Assembly (NCBI GenBank): GCA_039111635.1
Contig: JBCAQO010000005.1
Location: 620,001-684,000 of the forward strand
DNA length: 64,000 nt
Direction: 5' to 3'
Source: Heterobasidion occidentale
Taxonomy: Eukaryota > Basidiomycota > Agaricomycetes > Russulales > Bondarzewiaceae
In this document: positions 23,449 to 35,757 of the stretch, one piece after another
Position numbering within the stretch: the stretch's first letter is position 1
How the letters are laid out: the number at the start of each line of letters is the position of its first letter
The notes under the pieces: generated by a model
Database searches by the model: none
What the model was told of the DNA's origin: nothing
What the model saw: the letters and a program-made list of their open reading frames with translations, nothing else
Program-made: the position numbers and the translations under genes

Positions 23449-24982
23449 ATGATTGGCATGAAGAATTCGAGCAGAAATTTTTACAGCCAGTTTGATGCTG
23501 CGGCGATTGAACCCTGCTTCGCGCGCGTGCGTCGGGAAGGTCGTGTTGATCAGGGTCTACACACGCTGCAACCGATGGGGTCCGTGAGCTGATCACCTCG
23601 AAGCTGAACGGACACTTACAAAGCCCACGTCAGCCGAGGATGATCTGCGTGACAAACGAGCCTTGGGTCCCAGCCTGATGCTCAGTCTCAGAGTTGTACA
23701 TGCGGTCCATTGATTAGTGCTACCATCTCTGACTTCGAGATACATAGATACAATGACAGAACGACTCACATGGACCAACAGGTGACTACGGCACAACCTC
23801 TGTCGATACACCTAGATAGCAGTGAGCACAACATGTGCTGAAGAGCGCATATATGCGGACATTGAGGCAGCAGGGAGCATTGAAAGAGCCGTGTTTGCAG
23901 AGAATGCGAAGAGGAGGAAAATGATCTTGAGAGAGGTTCAATGGCTTGCTGGCAAAAGAGGTTAGTATATGCAGGAAAGCAGCTGATGTTGTCTTGGCCT
24001 TGTTTGCCCTCGAACAGTTGTTACTGGAGCCTCTGTTGACTTTTCCGATGCTGCATCATTGGACTTCCAAAGCTGGTGTCAGTAGTCTCTCGTCATCAAC
24101 AGGTTGCGAGCTCTCAAAGGACAAGGGACAACGACAGGGGGACATGATGGAGGTCAGGAAGAAGATGTGTTTGATGACGCGTAGCGATCTGTCGTGACTT
24201 GACAGCGGGATAACGTGACCGTGCCAGTGCGACTTCGCAGGACTTCGCGTTTCTGGACCTGTCACTCTGTACAAACTCTGATTTACGAAGTGGAACTCCT
24301 GTGTGTATGCTCTGCTGCCACCCTTGCATAAATTGAAAGCATGCTCAGCTATCAAGCTATCAAGACTTACCAATAGGGTTCTTCAATTCATTGGTAACTC
24401 CTCGAAGTTGGAGTTCCATCCCTACAATACTAGTTGATCCGGGATGGCAAGAAGGCCCGATGGCGATAGAAGTGAATCAACAGAGGGAAGTAGAGGCGGG
24501 TAGCCCGAATGCTCAATGAGGAATAACAGGAACGACAAGGGGATCTTGAGGGAGGCTCGTAACAAGTGATCGAGGCAGAACTCACCTTGGACACATTGCT
24601 ATATTTTCTACTTACTGACAGTGGTATGACAACATATGAGATTAGCCCGACAATATATTCACCTGTCAGAAAAGGCCTCGAATGGTCACTCACCTGCAAT
24701 GATGGCCCTCACCTCGCAACACCGCTGCACGGATGGGATCGCAATGCAAGCTCGACCGACGTCATGGGGTACCGAGATAGGACAAGATATGACGGTCGTC
24801 CGCATTATATAATCCGCAATCCCGGTAAGGGAATCTCACGTTCTGGCACTTTTGCTGATGTGCCTCGCCTCGCCTTGCGGCAACACTAACTGGATGATGT
24901 CAACGTTGAAAGAATCACACCAACATGAGGTGCACACTGCAGGTGAACTCCAACATCGAACATGATTGATGAACAGCGCCAT
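23449..24982. other. Spacer between the two retrotransposons
   Basis: No gene could be supported. A short inverted repeat (AACTCC ... GGAGTT) lies near 24390-24412. The block CTCGCCTTGCGGCAACACTAA at about 24860-24880 is the inverse of the motif near 10850. Confidence 0.4.
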
Positions 24983-25282
24983 TGTAGAAATCTAGAGTAG
25001 AACTGACTCAGCCTCGCACGAGTAACGCGAAGGTCTATATATTCACCTAGAGTAGAACTGACTACAATAGGGTAAGCAATAGATATGGAAAGGTAAACTA
25101 TATGGGGCTCACCTCAGCCTCGCACGAGTAACGCGAAGGTCTGAGGAAGCCCGGACATGAGACCGCAAGTATATAACAGAAGATAGCAGTTCCGGTACCG
25201 AAAGAATAACAAATGTAAGGTACGATACTTCCGTAAACCCGAAACTGCTCCGTAGTGCTCCGAGCGAGTTGCACCTTCAACA
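24983..25282 (-). repeat. 3' LTR of the copia element
   Basis: 300 bp. On the element's strand it begins TGTTGAAGGTGC and ends GATTTCTACA. Internally a short motif (CAGCCTCGCACGAGTAACGC) is repeated twice. It is preceded on the element's strand by the polypurine tract. Confidence 0.96.
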
Positions 25283-25290
25283 CTCCCCTC
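25283..25290 (-). other. Polypurine tract of the copia element
   Basis: GAGGGGAG on the minus strand lies immediately next to the 3' LTR, as expected for the plus-strand primer. Confidence 0.75.
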
Positions 25291-28200
25291 AAGCCGCACG
25301 GAGACCAAGCTCGACCGCAAAGTGCTTGACCTTGGCCGATGGCAGGGCCTTGGTTAACACGTCGGCTACCATGTCATCCGTCGGGCAATAAACCAACCTC
25401 AACTTCCCTTCCTCGATAACCCAACGAATGAAGTGATACCTCACATCAATGTGCTTCGAGCGCGCATGGTACTGGTGATCCTGGGTAAGAGCAATGGCGG
25501 ACTGATTGTCGGAGAAAAGGACTGTCGCTTCGGGAATGGGCTCGAGAACCTCTTTGATGAGAGATTGAAGCCAGAGAGCCTCCTTTGTAGCGTGCGTAGC
25601 GGCTACGTACTCACTCTCGGTTGTCGAGAGAGAGACAATCTCCTGTCGCTTTGAACTCCATGAGACAGCACCTCCATCAATGATGAACGCGTAGCCCGAA
25701 ACGGCGCGTCGGTCCTCCGCCATACTCCCATCAGCATCACCATACCCGACCAACTTCTTTTCAACATCACCGTACATCAGCCAGAGATCGCGCGTGCCCT
25801 TCAAGTACTGGAACACACGTTTGACCGCCTGCCAGTGCGTTCGCCCAGGGCAGCGGAGAAACGCGAGAGGTTTGCACAGCAAATGCTATGTCCGGCCGCG
25901 TACCGAGTGCAGCATACATGAGTGCGCCAACTGCCTCGCGGTATGGCACATCTCGCATTGCCGCAATCTGGTCGGTACTGCGCGGGGACTGCTCGCTGGT
26001 CAGGCGTGACTGAGTATCCATGGGGACAGCAAGTGGCTTGAGGTCCTCAAAACCAAAACGGCGGATGATCGCGTCAATATACGCCCGTTGCGAGAGACCT
26101 AGAGTGCGCGCAACACGATTACGTGTGATCTCGATGCCTAAGAGCCAGTGGAGTTCCCCGAGATCAGTGACTTCAACATGTTCTCGAAGCTGGGCCTTGA
26201 AAGCAATGATGATGGTAAGTGTCGAGGCTGCTATCGTGCAGTCATCAACATGAACCACAACAATAAGTACACCTGCGGAGTCGCGTCGGTAAAAAACTGC
26301 CTGGTCAACCTGTGCCTGTGAGAGCCCCATCGAGTCTACGAAGATCTGTACCAGCTTCTGGTACCATCGTCGACCAGACTGTTTTAGACCATACAAGGTA
26401 CGCTGTAGACGTAGGACGCGGCCGTTGAGATCGGGAGGGGCATAACCAGGCGGTGGTCGCATGAAGATAACCTCGTCGGAAGTGAGGTCACCATTCAGGT
26501 ACGCGCCCTTGATGTCGACCTGGTGAAGTTCGAGATCGAGACGGTTAGCAAGCGCAAGTACAGTGCGAACAGACGCGAGCTTCGCAACGGGGGCATAGGT
26601 GTCAAAATAATCGACGCCTGGGACTTGGCTAAAGCCTTGCGCGACGAGTCTTGCTTTGTACCGCACAACGTTCCCGGCGGCATCCTTCTTGGCTTTGAAG
26701 ACCCACTTCGACCCTACGACGTTTGCATCGTCCGGTGCCCTCTCCAATCTCCAGGTACCGGCCTTCCTCAAAGTCTCCAGCTCCTCTTCGATCGCCGCCT
26801 CCCACAAATGCCAGTCCGGCCTCCTGCGCGCCTCTGCAACCGTCCTCGGTTCCAACGCCTCCATGTCCGCCGTCACCGCCGCTAGCGCGTACTCCGTCTC
26901 CCACTCCTCTTCGGCCTCGTCGAGCGCCCCGCCCTCTGCAAACTCCGCAAGCTCCTCCTCAACTCGGTCTCGGTGCGGCGGCGCTTGCAGGCCGCGCGTG
27001 AAGAGGCCGTCAGACGGCCGCGCGGACGTGCGGCCGACTCCGCTACTGAGCTCGCGGACGTAGCGGCTCGGTTTGCGCTCGCGTCGTGGCCGTCCGGCGT
27101 CGGGCTCGTGTAGGTGCCCGGCTGCGTCGTCGTCGTGAGTGGGTGCGCCATGGGTAGGGACGGTCGTGGCGCCGTCGTTGGGCGATGGGGGTGACGCGGG
27201 GACGTTAGGGTGGGCGGTCGTGGTCGTGGTTGAGGAAGACGCCGCGCTCTGCGCGTCCGTTCTGGGAACGCCGGGGTTTGCCGGGTCGTCCCGCGGTTCA
27301 ACGCCAGGAGTCGACGGGCGCTCGTCTGCGCTTCCCTCGTCAAACTCAACCGCCACCTCCTCCCCCTCGAGCCCCGGTGACGACGAGTCGAAGAACAGGT
27401 TCCGTTCCACGGTTACCTGCCCTGTCTTTGGCCAATACACCCGGAAACCCTCTGATTGTTCATCAACACCCATCCACCTGCCCTCCTCAACTCTACCACT
27501 CAACTTGGATGTGGGCTTAGCCTTGGACTTGACCCACACCTTCTTGCCCCACTCTAGCACACCCCGAAGGCTCGGCTTCTTCCCCGTAGCCATCTCGTAT
27601 GGCGTGGCACCGTCGGGCAGCGCGCTCGTTGGTGTCCGATTTTTCAACCAGACCACGTGACGAGCTGCCTCACCCCATAGGAAGCGGGGAAGGCCGCTTG
27701 CGTGCAGCAGCGCGCGTACACGCTCGGCAATCGTACGGTTGAGACGTTCCGCAACACCGTTGTGTTCGGGCGTGTCGTGGACCGTCAGCCGCTGTGTCGT
27801 GCCGTGATCTTCGAGGAATGCAACAAACTCCTTCCCGGTGTACTCGCCACCTCGGTCGGAGTGCAGGATCTTGACTGTCACGTTGTGCTGGGTCTTGTAC
27901 CACGCGGTGAGCTTCTGGTAAGTGCTGAATGTCTCGTCCTTCTTGCGCAGAAAGTAAATATGCGAAAGACGGCTGTGGTCGTCTGTGTAGGTGACCCAGT
28001 ATCGGCGGCCATGCCTTGTTGCGACGGGGGCGGGACCCCAGAGATCCGAGTGCACCTCGTCACCAAGTGCTTTCGCACGTTCCCCATCGCGTCGCTTTGG
28101 GACCGGCTTGCGCGTAGCCTTGGCATACACGCACGCCTCGCAGAATGAGGGTGTGGTGTCTGAGGTGTCGAGCCGGACTCCAGTCACGAAACCACGTTCA

Positions 28201-29942
28201 ACCATCCGACGCGCAACATTTGGAGAGATGTGGCCGAGACGGGCATGAAGCTGATCAATGGTGAGCTTCTCGACTGCTGCATTTGCCTCCTCATAAGCTG
28301 ACCCCTGCATAACTGCATAGATACCACGTTGCGAGCGTGGCACCTCCCCGACCTTTCTGCCTGACGGTGTGCGGATTGTGCATACGCCGTTCACAAAGGT
28401 GGTCGAGAAACCAAGCTCATCGAGGCGTCCAACCGACACAAGAGTGTAGCCCACCTCGGGAGCATAGAGCACCTCGGTAAGTCTTAGCTGAGAAGCTTCG
28501 ACACCGTTCGGAATGTCAATGACTAATTCCCCTTTCCCAACAGCTTGGAAACTTGTCTTTGCTGCGGACTGGAAAGGCTTTGGGGGGATCTCCGTGAAGG
28601 TCTCAAAGTCGTCACGGTACGGGGAGAGGTGTCGCGTGGCACCGGAATCAAAGATAGCGCGGCGATGCCTGCTGCAGGCTGCACTATTGACACCTGGAAG
28701 AACAGCAGCGGATAACTCTGGCTCATCAGTCATGTTGGCGACGGAGGTGTCATTGTGCACTGAGTCGGGGTTGACGCCGCTGGTGGAACTGGCCAGGTCC
28801 CGCGCAACATCACCATACACTTCCGGACACATATCCCCTGCCCATGCCTCGAACTCTCCGCCCTCATCTTCCTCCATCTCCGAGAACCAGCCCCCTTCAT
28901 CATCATCTAATGTAGGCACGCTGTCACTAGCGTCGCTGCCTGACACTGAATATAGACTCGGCATCGAACCATGGCCTTCGTCGTCATCTACCTCCGATGC
29001 ACCAGACATGCTTTCGGCTATCCAGAAGCCATCGCTGTCGGAGTTGTAGTTGACGGCCACATTTGCAGACCCGGTGGTTTTCAAGCCAGACTTGCTTGAT
29101 GAGCTGCCGTCAGTCTTCTTCGGCTTAGGACACTTGTCCCGAACGTGACCCTTCTCGCCGCAGTTCCAGCACGTGCCCCGAAATGGTCGCTTGCTCTTTC
29201 CTCCTCCTCCACTGCCTCCCGTCGCTAACAAGGCAACGTCGTTTGCATTCGAGTTGCTGTTACTGCCACCAGTGTTTGCCCCTCGTTCGCGCGTGAGACG
29301 CTCATACTCCTCGACCACAAGGTCCATCAGGACTTGAATATCAAATTTCTTCTCTGCCGAGGATCCTCCGATAAGACGAGCAGATGCAAGGAGACCGCTC
29401 GCATATTGGCTAAGTTTTGTCGGGAGTGACCGGATCACAGTCGACTGATAGTCCTGATCGGAAATCTCGACACCGCATGTCGCAAGCTCCTCCTTCTTCG
29501 CAGCTAGATCTTTGAAGAAGGTGTCGACATCGCCAGAACGAGGCACGCGCAGGTCGAGGAACTCCTTGCGAAGTGCGGTCTGAGCAAATGCACTCTTCGC
29601 AGTGTAGTCGGTGACAATGGAGGCCCAGCGTGCGGCTACTGTAGCAATCTTGTTGGTGCGAATAACAGTTGAGTCAGGGAGTCGTTGTGAGAGAAGATAC
29701 TTGGCAGATGCTTCGTCATCGTCCCAAGTCTGAATCGTGGCGAGTTGCTTCTCGGATAAGGCTGCACCCGCAGCAACTGTGAATGAGGGGCGGGGAGTGG
29801 TGCCGTCAAAATGGCCCCACTTCTTCTTTGCGGCGATAGCATCCTTGAAGCGAATTGAGAAGATGACCCAGTTGGTTCCCTTCGGGTCCAGCTTGGGCAC
29901 ATTTGATGGGAGGGTGTCGGTAGAGACGGGAACAGCAGACAT
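25289..29942 (-). pseudogene. gag-pol: gag-pol polyprotein of the copia element, one frameshift
   Basis: An ATG at 29942 opens 1,391 codons. Visible parts in order: Gag (LDPKGTNWVIFSIRFKDAI), zinc knuckle CWNCGEKGHVRDKC, protease FDSGATRHLS, the integrase zinc region (LHARLGHIS ... CEACVYAK), integrase core (EVHSDLWGP, HSDRGGEYTGKEF, HNGVAERLNRTIAE), and reverse transcriptase (RYKARLVAQGFSQ, HQVDIKGAYLNGDL, LYGLKQSGRRWYQ, catalytic HVDD). After PDIAFAVQ, near 25855-25875, the frame shifts by one base. RNase H (SWSSKRQEIVSLSTTESEY, KHIDVRYHFIRW) continues in the other frame to 25289. All catalytic residues appear intact. The single indel is either a recent inactivating mutation or an assembly error. 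Confidence 0.93.
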
Positions 29943-30000
29943 GGTATCGAGGCTTGTTACGAAAGGTTATGAGTAGAGAGTGGCTTAGCAGATTAAGGCA

Positions 30001-30012
30001 GGGCCCATAACC
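30001..30012 (-). other. Primer binding site for initiator tRNA-Met (internal half)
   Basis: The minus strand next to the 5' LTR reads GGTTATGGGCCC. Its complement GGGCCCATAACC is the anticodon-stem-loop sequence of eukaryotic initiator tRNA-Met, including the CAT anticodon. Copia of Drosophila is known to prime from such an internal tRNA-Met fragment. Confidence 0.8.
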
Positions 30013-30313
30013 TGTAGAAATCTAGAGTAGAACTGACTCAGCCTCGCACGAGTAACGTGAAGGTCTATATATTCACCTAGAGTAGAACTGACTACAATAG
30101 GGTAAGCAATAGATATGGAAAGGTAAACTATATGGGGCTCACCTCAGCCTCGCACGAGTAACGCGAAGGTCTGAGGAAGCCCGGACATGAGACCGCAAGT
30201 ATATAACAGAAGATAGCAGTTCCGGTACCGAAAGAATAACAAATGTAAGGTACGATACTTCCGTAAACCCCGAAACTGCTCCGTAGTGCTCCGAGCGAGT
30301 TGCACCTTCAACA
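30013..30313 (-). repeat. 5' LTR of the copia element
   Basis: 301 bp, identical to 24983-25282 except for AACGTGAAGG against AACGCGAAGG near 30055 and one extra C near 30272. Confidence 0.96.
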
Positions 30314-31404
30314 GCCATTGCCATCGGTAGTAGGTATGCCCTTCGTACTGTCTTGATGATTCAGGAGTGGTTCAGGCTACCCGCTGAAACTTTAGTATGA
30401 TTGACAGGTGCCGCGTGTAAGCTGTGTCTGGACTGGCGCATGCCCGGGTGAAGTTGTCACTGCACGGGGCTCCATCTCGCCGATCTGTGCAATTTCTTCA
30501 AAGATCCGGAGAGCTTCCGAGTGCACAGGCATAGCGCGCCTTACAAACCGCAACGTCATCAGATGCGGCGACTTACCATCCTGCGCTTTCTTCACGTACA
30601 ACGACACGCGCTTGTCCGATGCGTTCACAGGAATCTGCTTGCCAGGACAATATCACGATTCACTCATTGTCGTCGGCGTGGAAGGGCGCAATGAGATAGA
30701 GGTCGAATTCGGGAGTCTGCTGTTCGCCTGTAAAGAGGGCATAGCATGCTGAGAGCCGCGTCGGTCAGATGTCTGGCAATGGTCCTCCGGACGAAGATGA
30801 ACTTCCGTCTTATGCTGAAGCTCGTGATTGGTGAGTCATGTCCTGTTCCTAATTTGAGCGACACCCCTTCCCTATGAAAAGATTAGGCCAATCTTCATTC
30901 TCTTTGACCATATCTGTATGTTGATATTCGAAACTGTGGATTAGATGCATATTGACATCCCGCGGCAACAGGATTGACTTGTCGTATCGCGGACCACAAG
31001 ACCAGGTGAGCTGGCTACAAAAGCACTTGCTTAAAAAAAACTTGCTGACGTCGTACTAGCGTCCGACAGGAGCGGCTCCAAAGCATCCACCATCATTCTA
31101 TAGTGGAGTCCCAGAATGATTGCAATATCGCCGTTTCGTCAATTGCTCCAGTATTTACCATTGTTGTGCATATATGGGCGCTTCCAGGTCGGGTCGAAGT
31201 AGAGGGGTGCACAGTGCTGCATTCTATCGGATCCCCAGCGACATTAAGCAACGCAAGCACCAGGGAGACACCTAACACCAACCTATTCTGTTGATTCAGT
31301 TTGGACGGGCTCGTACCACAGCGCAACCGACGTGACGAGGCGTGTCGGCCGACTGATACTCAAACTCTGCACATGTTGCTGTGGCTTGTAATCACACAGA
31401 ACTC
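30314..31404. repeat. Upstream part of duplicated unit C, with minus-strand coding-like segment
   Basis: Homologous to about 5330-6380 and 8230-9050. On the minus strand the segment 30392-30740 keeps coding character better than the other copies (TPEFDLYLIAPFHADDNE, then NASDKRVSLYVKKAQDGKSP and RFVRRAMPVHSEALRIFEEI). The two parts are separated by a stop and I could not join them. I do not recognise the protein. Just upstream of gene C, CAGTATTTACCATTGTTGTG and a CATATAT box are shared with unit A. Confidence 0.5.
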
Positions 31405-32646
31405 ATGAATACCGTCGATCCTCGACTAATAGTTGTTGCCCTCTTGTGCGAAAGTTTCTTTTGTGGTGGGTCTAGCTTTCCGTCTTCCTAGGTCCAGTAT
31501 CAACTGAACTGGCTTCAAGGCGTGCTCACTATCCTCTTCGGGGTCTCGGTATATGTGGTTCTGTGAGCTATAATCCCTTTGTATAAGCTGGCCCACGTCG
31601 AACTCAAACACTTGGATGTTGTATAGGTTTCGAAGAGCACGAACAAGAACTACCTATGTATTGTTGGCGGTGAACATCGTCCTCTACGCCATGTCTGTGA
31701 TCCATTGGATAATCAACTCGGTGGTCATCCTGGAGGTCGTCTCGGTGGGCATGGCTGAATCTCTTATTATTGCATGGTCTCCTTCCATCAACGTACGTAT
31801 GCCACATTTATCACCACAACTTCAATTTAATGTTGGAATGAAAGCATATTCTCTGCGATGCCATCGTTGTATGGCGAGCGTGGTTGATCTGGGAGTGTAA
31901 CGCAATAATCTGTATCCCATCCTTCGTCTGTCTTTTTGGTACACTAGGTTCGTCTATTTCCGGAACGTTTTCTAAACCAGAGCAGACCTCTACACTACAG
32001 CGAGTGTCGTGGTCGGCATAGTTTTAGAGTTTAACGGGCATATATCCCTGGACTTGGCTCTTGGTCCTTTGATGTGGGCCTTCCTCTTTGGCTCAAATCT
32101 GTGGACAACGTCGATAATAGCCTGGCGAGCGTGGTTCGTCGCATCACATTGCATCTACATATCCTCATGAGAGTACTGACTAGTCTACCGTAGGCGGCAC
32201 AGGCGATTCATCAAATCTCAACTGGGAGCAGAAGGGACTGCTAGAACAAATGCTGAAAAAGTACTCGGCCTGCTCATAGAATCGGGGGCGATATACTGCT
32301 GTATATGGGTGCGTGTGTAACCAAGATGAGATCTGCTTTAATCACACCTCTGGGATGTAGTCAGTGTACCTTGGGATCTACTATGGCCTCCAAACCGCGA
32401 TGTACATACCGCATTCCATGCTCGTCCAACTTATTGTGAGTTTCGATCATCTAGGTCGTGCACAGGATTATACATGATCATCGTTATTGCTAGGCTCTAT
32501 ATCCAATCACTATAATCATCATCGTTCACATTCGAGCCACTTCGTCAAACTCGCCATCTAAGATCCCATCCATCGAATTCCTGACGCCCCCTGATATTTC
32601 ATCTGGACATCCTGATCCTGATCGTTACTCCATCACCTCTGGATAG
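31405..32646 (+). CDS. Multi-pass membrane protein, basidiomycete family (copy C)
   Basis: Eight exons with the same boundaries as copies A and B. It starts MNTVDPRLIVVALLCESFF and ends ITSG before TAG at 32644-32646. Family blocks: YVLLAVNIVLYAMSVIHW, CDAIVVWRAWLIW, SNLWTTSIIAWRAW joined to RHRRFIKSQLG, AEKVLGLLIESGAIYCCIW, and the last helix ALYPITIIIIVHI. No stop or frameshift was found if the loop intron uses the TG|GTTCGT donor. Closest relative here is copy B. The copia element lies about 1.1 kb upstream and could affect its expression. Function unknown. Confidence 0.77.
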
Positions 32647-33212
32647 AAGCCTGTGCTCTCATACGATACATTGTCGACTTAAACGAAGATAGGTATGAAT
32701 GAGAAGACATTGGGCTTAACTCTGTCCCTACTCAGATTGTTCAATCCGTGTACAAGAACTATGAAAGCAAAGAAGTGTCTTGAAGGACTGTTGACGGAAG
32801 TCGAGCAATGACATTGGTGTTCAGCTCGACCCGGTGTTCAGCTCGACGCGCCGTCGGGGTGTCTGCCATCATTATAGACCACGCTCACCCCCAACCTTCC
32901 CAGTATCATTCTCATCTGTCCGATTCTGTTAATTTCTCAGGTATCTACCGTTGTTACGTGCACAAGGGCTTACCAGTTGTTGAACAGAAACAGAAGCGAG
33001 CGCAGGCGGCAGGACTGCATTCTGTCGAATTCTTTGGCGACATCGAACAGTACAAGCACCAGGAAGGCACTTCACCTACTTTTATATAAACTCAGTCCTA
33101 GACTGACTCATAGCATCAGCGAAACCGAGGTGACGACTCACGAGGCTTGGCATCCCACTGGTCTGGAATCAAACACCCCTATGTCACTGTGGCTTGCAGT
33201 CACGGAGAATCC
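32647..33212. other. Spacer between copies C and D
   Basis: Weak similarity to the regions directly upstream of the other copies (TATCTACCGTTGTTACGTGC block). No gene seen. Confidence 0.45.
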
Positions 33213-34379
33213 ATGGCTTCCGTGGGTTCTCCACTGTCCATCGTTGCCCTTTTGTGTGAGAGTTTCTTCTGCGGTAGGTCTTCTCATCTTTTAAGATCTA
33301 ACTTCAACTGAGCTGGTTTCAAGGCGCGCTCAATATCCTCTTCGGGGTATCTGTATACGTGGTTTTGTGAGCTCTAAGGCCTCTCTGAAAGCTGACCCAC
33401 ATCGAACTCAACATCTGGATGTGATCTAGATTTAGAAGGTCACGGACAACAACAACCTATGTCTTGTTGGCGGTGAACATTGTCCTCTACGCTATTTCTG
33501 TTCTCCATTAGACAGTAAGCTCGGTAGTCATCCTGGGTGACGTCTCGGTGGGTAGGGCTGAAGCACCTGTTATTACCTGGTCTCCTTTCATCAGCGTACG
33601 TATGCCCTATTCATCACCACAACGGCAAATTAATGTTGGAATTCAAAGCATATTCTTTGCGACGCCATCGTGGTATGGCGAGCATGGTTGATCTGGGAGC
33701 GTAACGCAAAAATCTGTATCCCATCCTTTGTCTGTCTTTTCGGGACGCTAGGCGCGTCTATTTGAAATTACATCCCTACCCTTGTCTCTTGATTCCTTGT
33801 TCTGGGGCTCCCTCTTGGGCTCGAATTTGTGGTCAACATCGATAATAGCCTGGCGAGCATGGTTCGTTGAATCATATTGCTTCTACAGGTGCCCATGAGA
33901 TCACTCACTGGTCCTTGCATATACCGTAGGCGGCGCAGGCAATTCATCAAGTCTCAGCTGGGAGCAGGGACTACTAGGACAAATGCTGAGAAAACACTCT
34001 GCCTTCTCATAGAATCGGGGGCAATATATCTCTGTATTTAGGTGCGCTCGTAGCTCAGATAAGACGCGCTTTAGCTGACATCTCTAGGATATAGTCAGTG
34101 CACCTTGGGATAGAATATGGCTTTCAATCCGCGATGTACATACCACACTCCATTATCGTCCAACTTGCCGTGAGTTTCGGACATCCGGGTCATGCACAGG
34201 AGTTATCTGATCGTTGTTATTGCTAGGCTATATACCCCCTCACTATAATCATCATCGTTCACATTCGAGCCACTTCCTCAAACTCGCTATCTCAAATCTC
34301 ATCCCTCGACTTCGTCACGCCCCCTGATACCTCATCTGGAAACCCAGGTCCTGATCGTCACTCGATCATATCTGGGTAG
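33213..34379 (+). pseudogene. Membrane protein copy D, pseudogene
   Basis: It starts MASVGSPLSIVALLCESFF. At DNA level it is nearly identical to copy A through exon 3, but the Trp codon after CTCCAT has become TAG near 33510. Relative to copy A, roughly 75 bp covering the fourth intron and the start of exon 5 are deleted near 33763-33768, and a second Trp codon before the exon 6 donor is TAG near 34040. The remainder, including the last exon ending at 34379, is still clearly recognisable. It is a dead copy of the A subtype. Confidence 0.88.
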
Positions 34380-35299
34380 AACTATGTACTCTCGTATGAC
34401 ACCTCGTTGACCTTACCGCGCACTTCTGTGATTGCGGAACATGCGGGTTCATTAGCATCGACTGGACCGAAAGCTACCTTGGACAATGACTGCTTGTTTC
34501 ACAACTAAACTATTTAGATCTTCGAAGGGTAGACAGCAACATAAATAGCTAGATCAGGAGCAACAATGATGAAGCCTGTAGATAATTGTCTAGTCAGACA
34601 GCCGGATCATTGTACCCGTATGCTTAGATGCAGGAGATTGAGGGCTGGCGGAGACAAGTACGAAGCAGAAGAGAAGGCATACAAGAGCCAGAGGAAGACA
34701 GAGGACAATTCGATGTCCCGGAATTGATTCCCGTCACTATCTGTCCCTTTTCAGATTGATCCGTGTAGAAATTGGTTTCCAGACACTCACAGATTCTCTA
34801 GAACCATGTAAGCTGCACTAGCGTATAAGTACAATATCAAAATCTTCAAGCACAGCAGATGATTACACGGGTGCAGCAGGTTTGAGCGATGATCATGGTA
34901 TACTCTGAGGGGAAGATTAAAACTCAGGCCGAAAGGGGTTTCGAAAATGAATCAGATACCACGTCCGTTTCGTAAACATTGCGGCGAGGATATGAGCAGG
35001 ACCGTGAACAGTATTTGACTTATGGAACTCCTAGAGTGACAAGAGCCTGGCTTGATGCATCCCTCTTGGCACTGTTCCTGCCTGCGACCAACCTCACTAT
35101 CGCCCACTGATATGGACATCAATGACACATACATGCTACGTTTGAGAGCAAAACTTACTGTAGACAGTAGCATGATGAATCATATGGTCTAGGGGACCGT
35201 ATTGGAGAAATTGCCATCGGAGCAAGTGGCCTTGGCGTGTGGCTTGCAAATGATTGTTCAGTTGAATGGCCGGATCGCTGTGTGTGGCTACTTATATAC
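34380..35299. other. Intergenic stretch with a diverged repeat unit
   Basis: About 34635-34830 resembles the two repeat units at 35300-35757 (GAGGGCTGGCGGAG start; GATCCGTG, AAATTGGT, ACTCACAGATT blocks). No gene seen. Confidence 0.45.
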
Positions 35300-35757
35300 A
35301 GAAGATTGAGGGCTGGCGGAGGCGAGTACAAAGGAGAACACATACCAGGCGCATGTGAGCGAGGCGATGCAGGTGGATGGCGCGGCGGACGGACAGAAGT
35401 GATCGGAGGGCGCTTTGGTATCCTGGAAACATTGTCTGATCCTTGTGCTTGAATCTGTGTTGATGTTCAGACCATTCGATCCGTGAACAAATTGGTGTTC
35501 AGATACCCACAGATTGGAAGGCATCTGGAACTATATGCGCAGCACCGGTATCTGAGGGCTGGCAGAAGCGAATAGAAAGGAGAACACGTACTAGGGACAG
35601 AAATGATCGGAGGGCGATTTGATATCTCAGAAACATCGTCTGATCCTTGCGCTCTACTTTGTGTCAATGTTCAGACTATTCGATCCGTGAACAAATTGGT
35701 GTTAAGATACCCACGGATTTGAGGGCATCAAGAGCCATATGCGCAGCACCGGTGTCT
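35300..35757. repeat. Two tandem repeat units of 254 and 204 bp
   Basis: Unit 1 is about 35300-35553 and unit 2 about 35554-35757. Both contain GAGGGCTGGC, GATCGGAGGGCG, GTCTGATCCTTG, ATTCGATCCGTGAACAAATTGG and ATATGCGCAGCACCGGT in order. Unit 2 reaches into the 3' coding end of the next gene, so unit 1 is probably a displaced duplicate of that gene end. Confidence 0.8.

Larger units (their letters stand above)
24983..30313 (-). mobile_element. Full-length Ty1/copia element
   Basis: Bounded by LTRs at 24983-25282 and 30013-30313 and by the five-base duplication GCCAT (24978-24982 and 30314-30318). Domain order on the minus strand is Gag, protease, integrase, reverse transcriptase, RNase H, diagnostic for Ty1/copia. 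The LTRs show about two differences in 300 bp, so it inserted recently. One frameshift in pol is the only defect seen. It lies at the edge of duplicated unit C. Confidence 0.96.
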
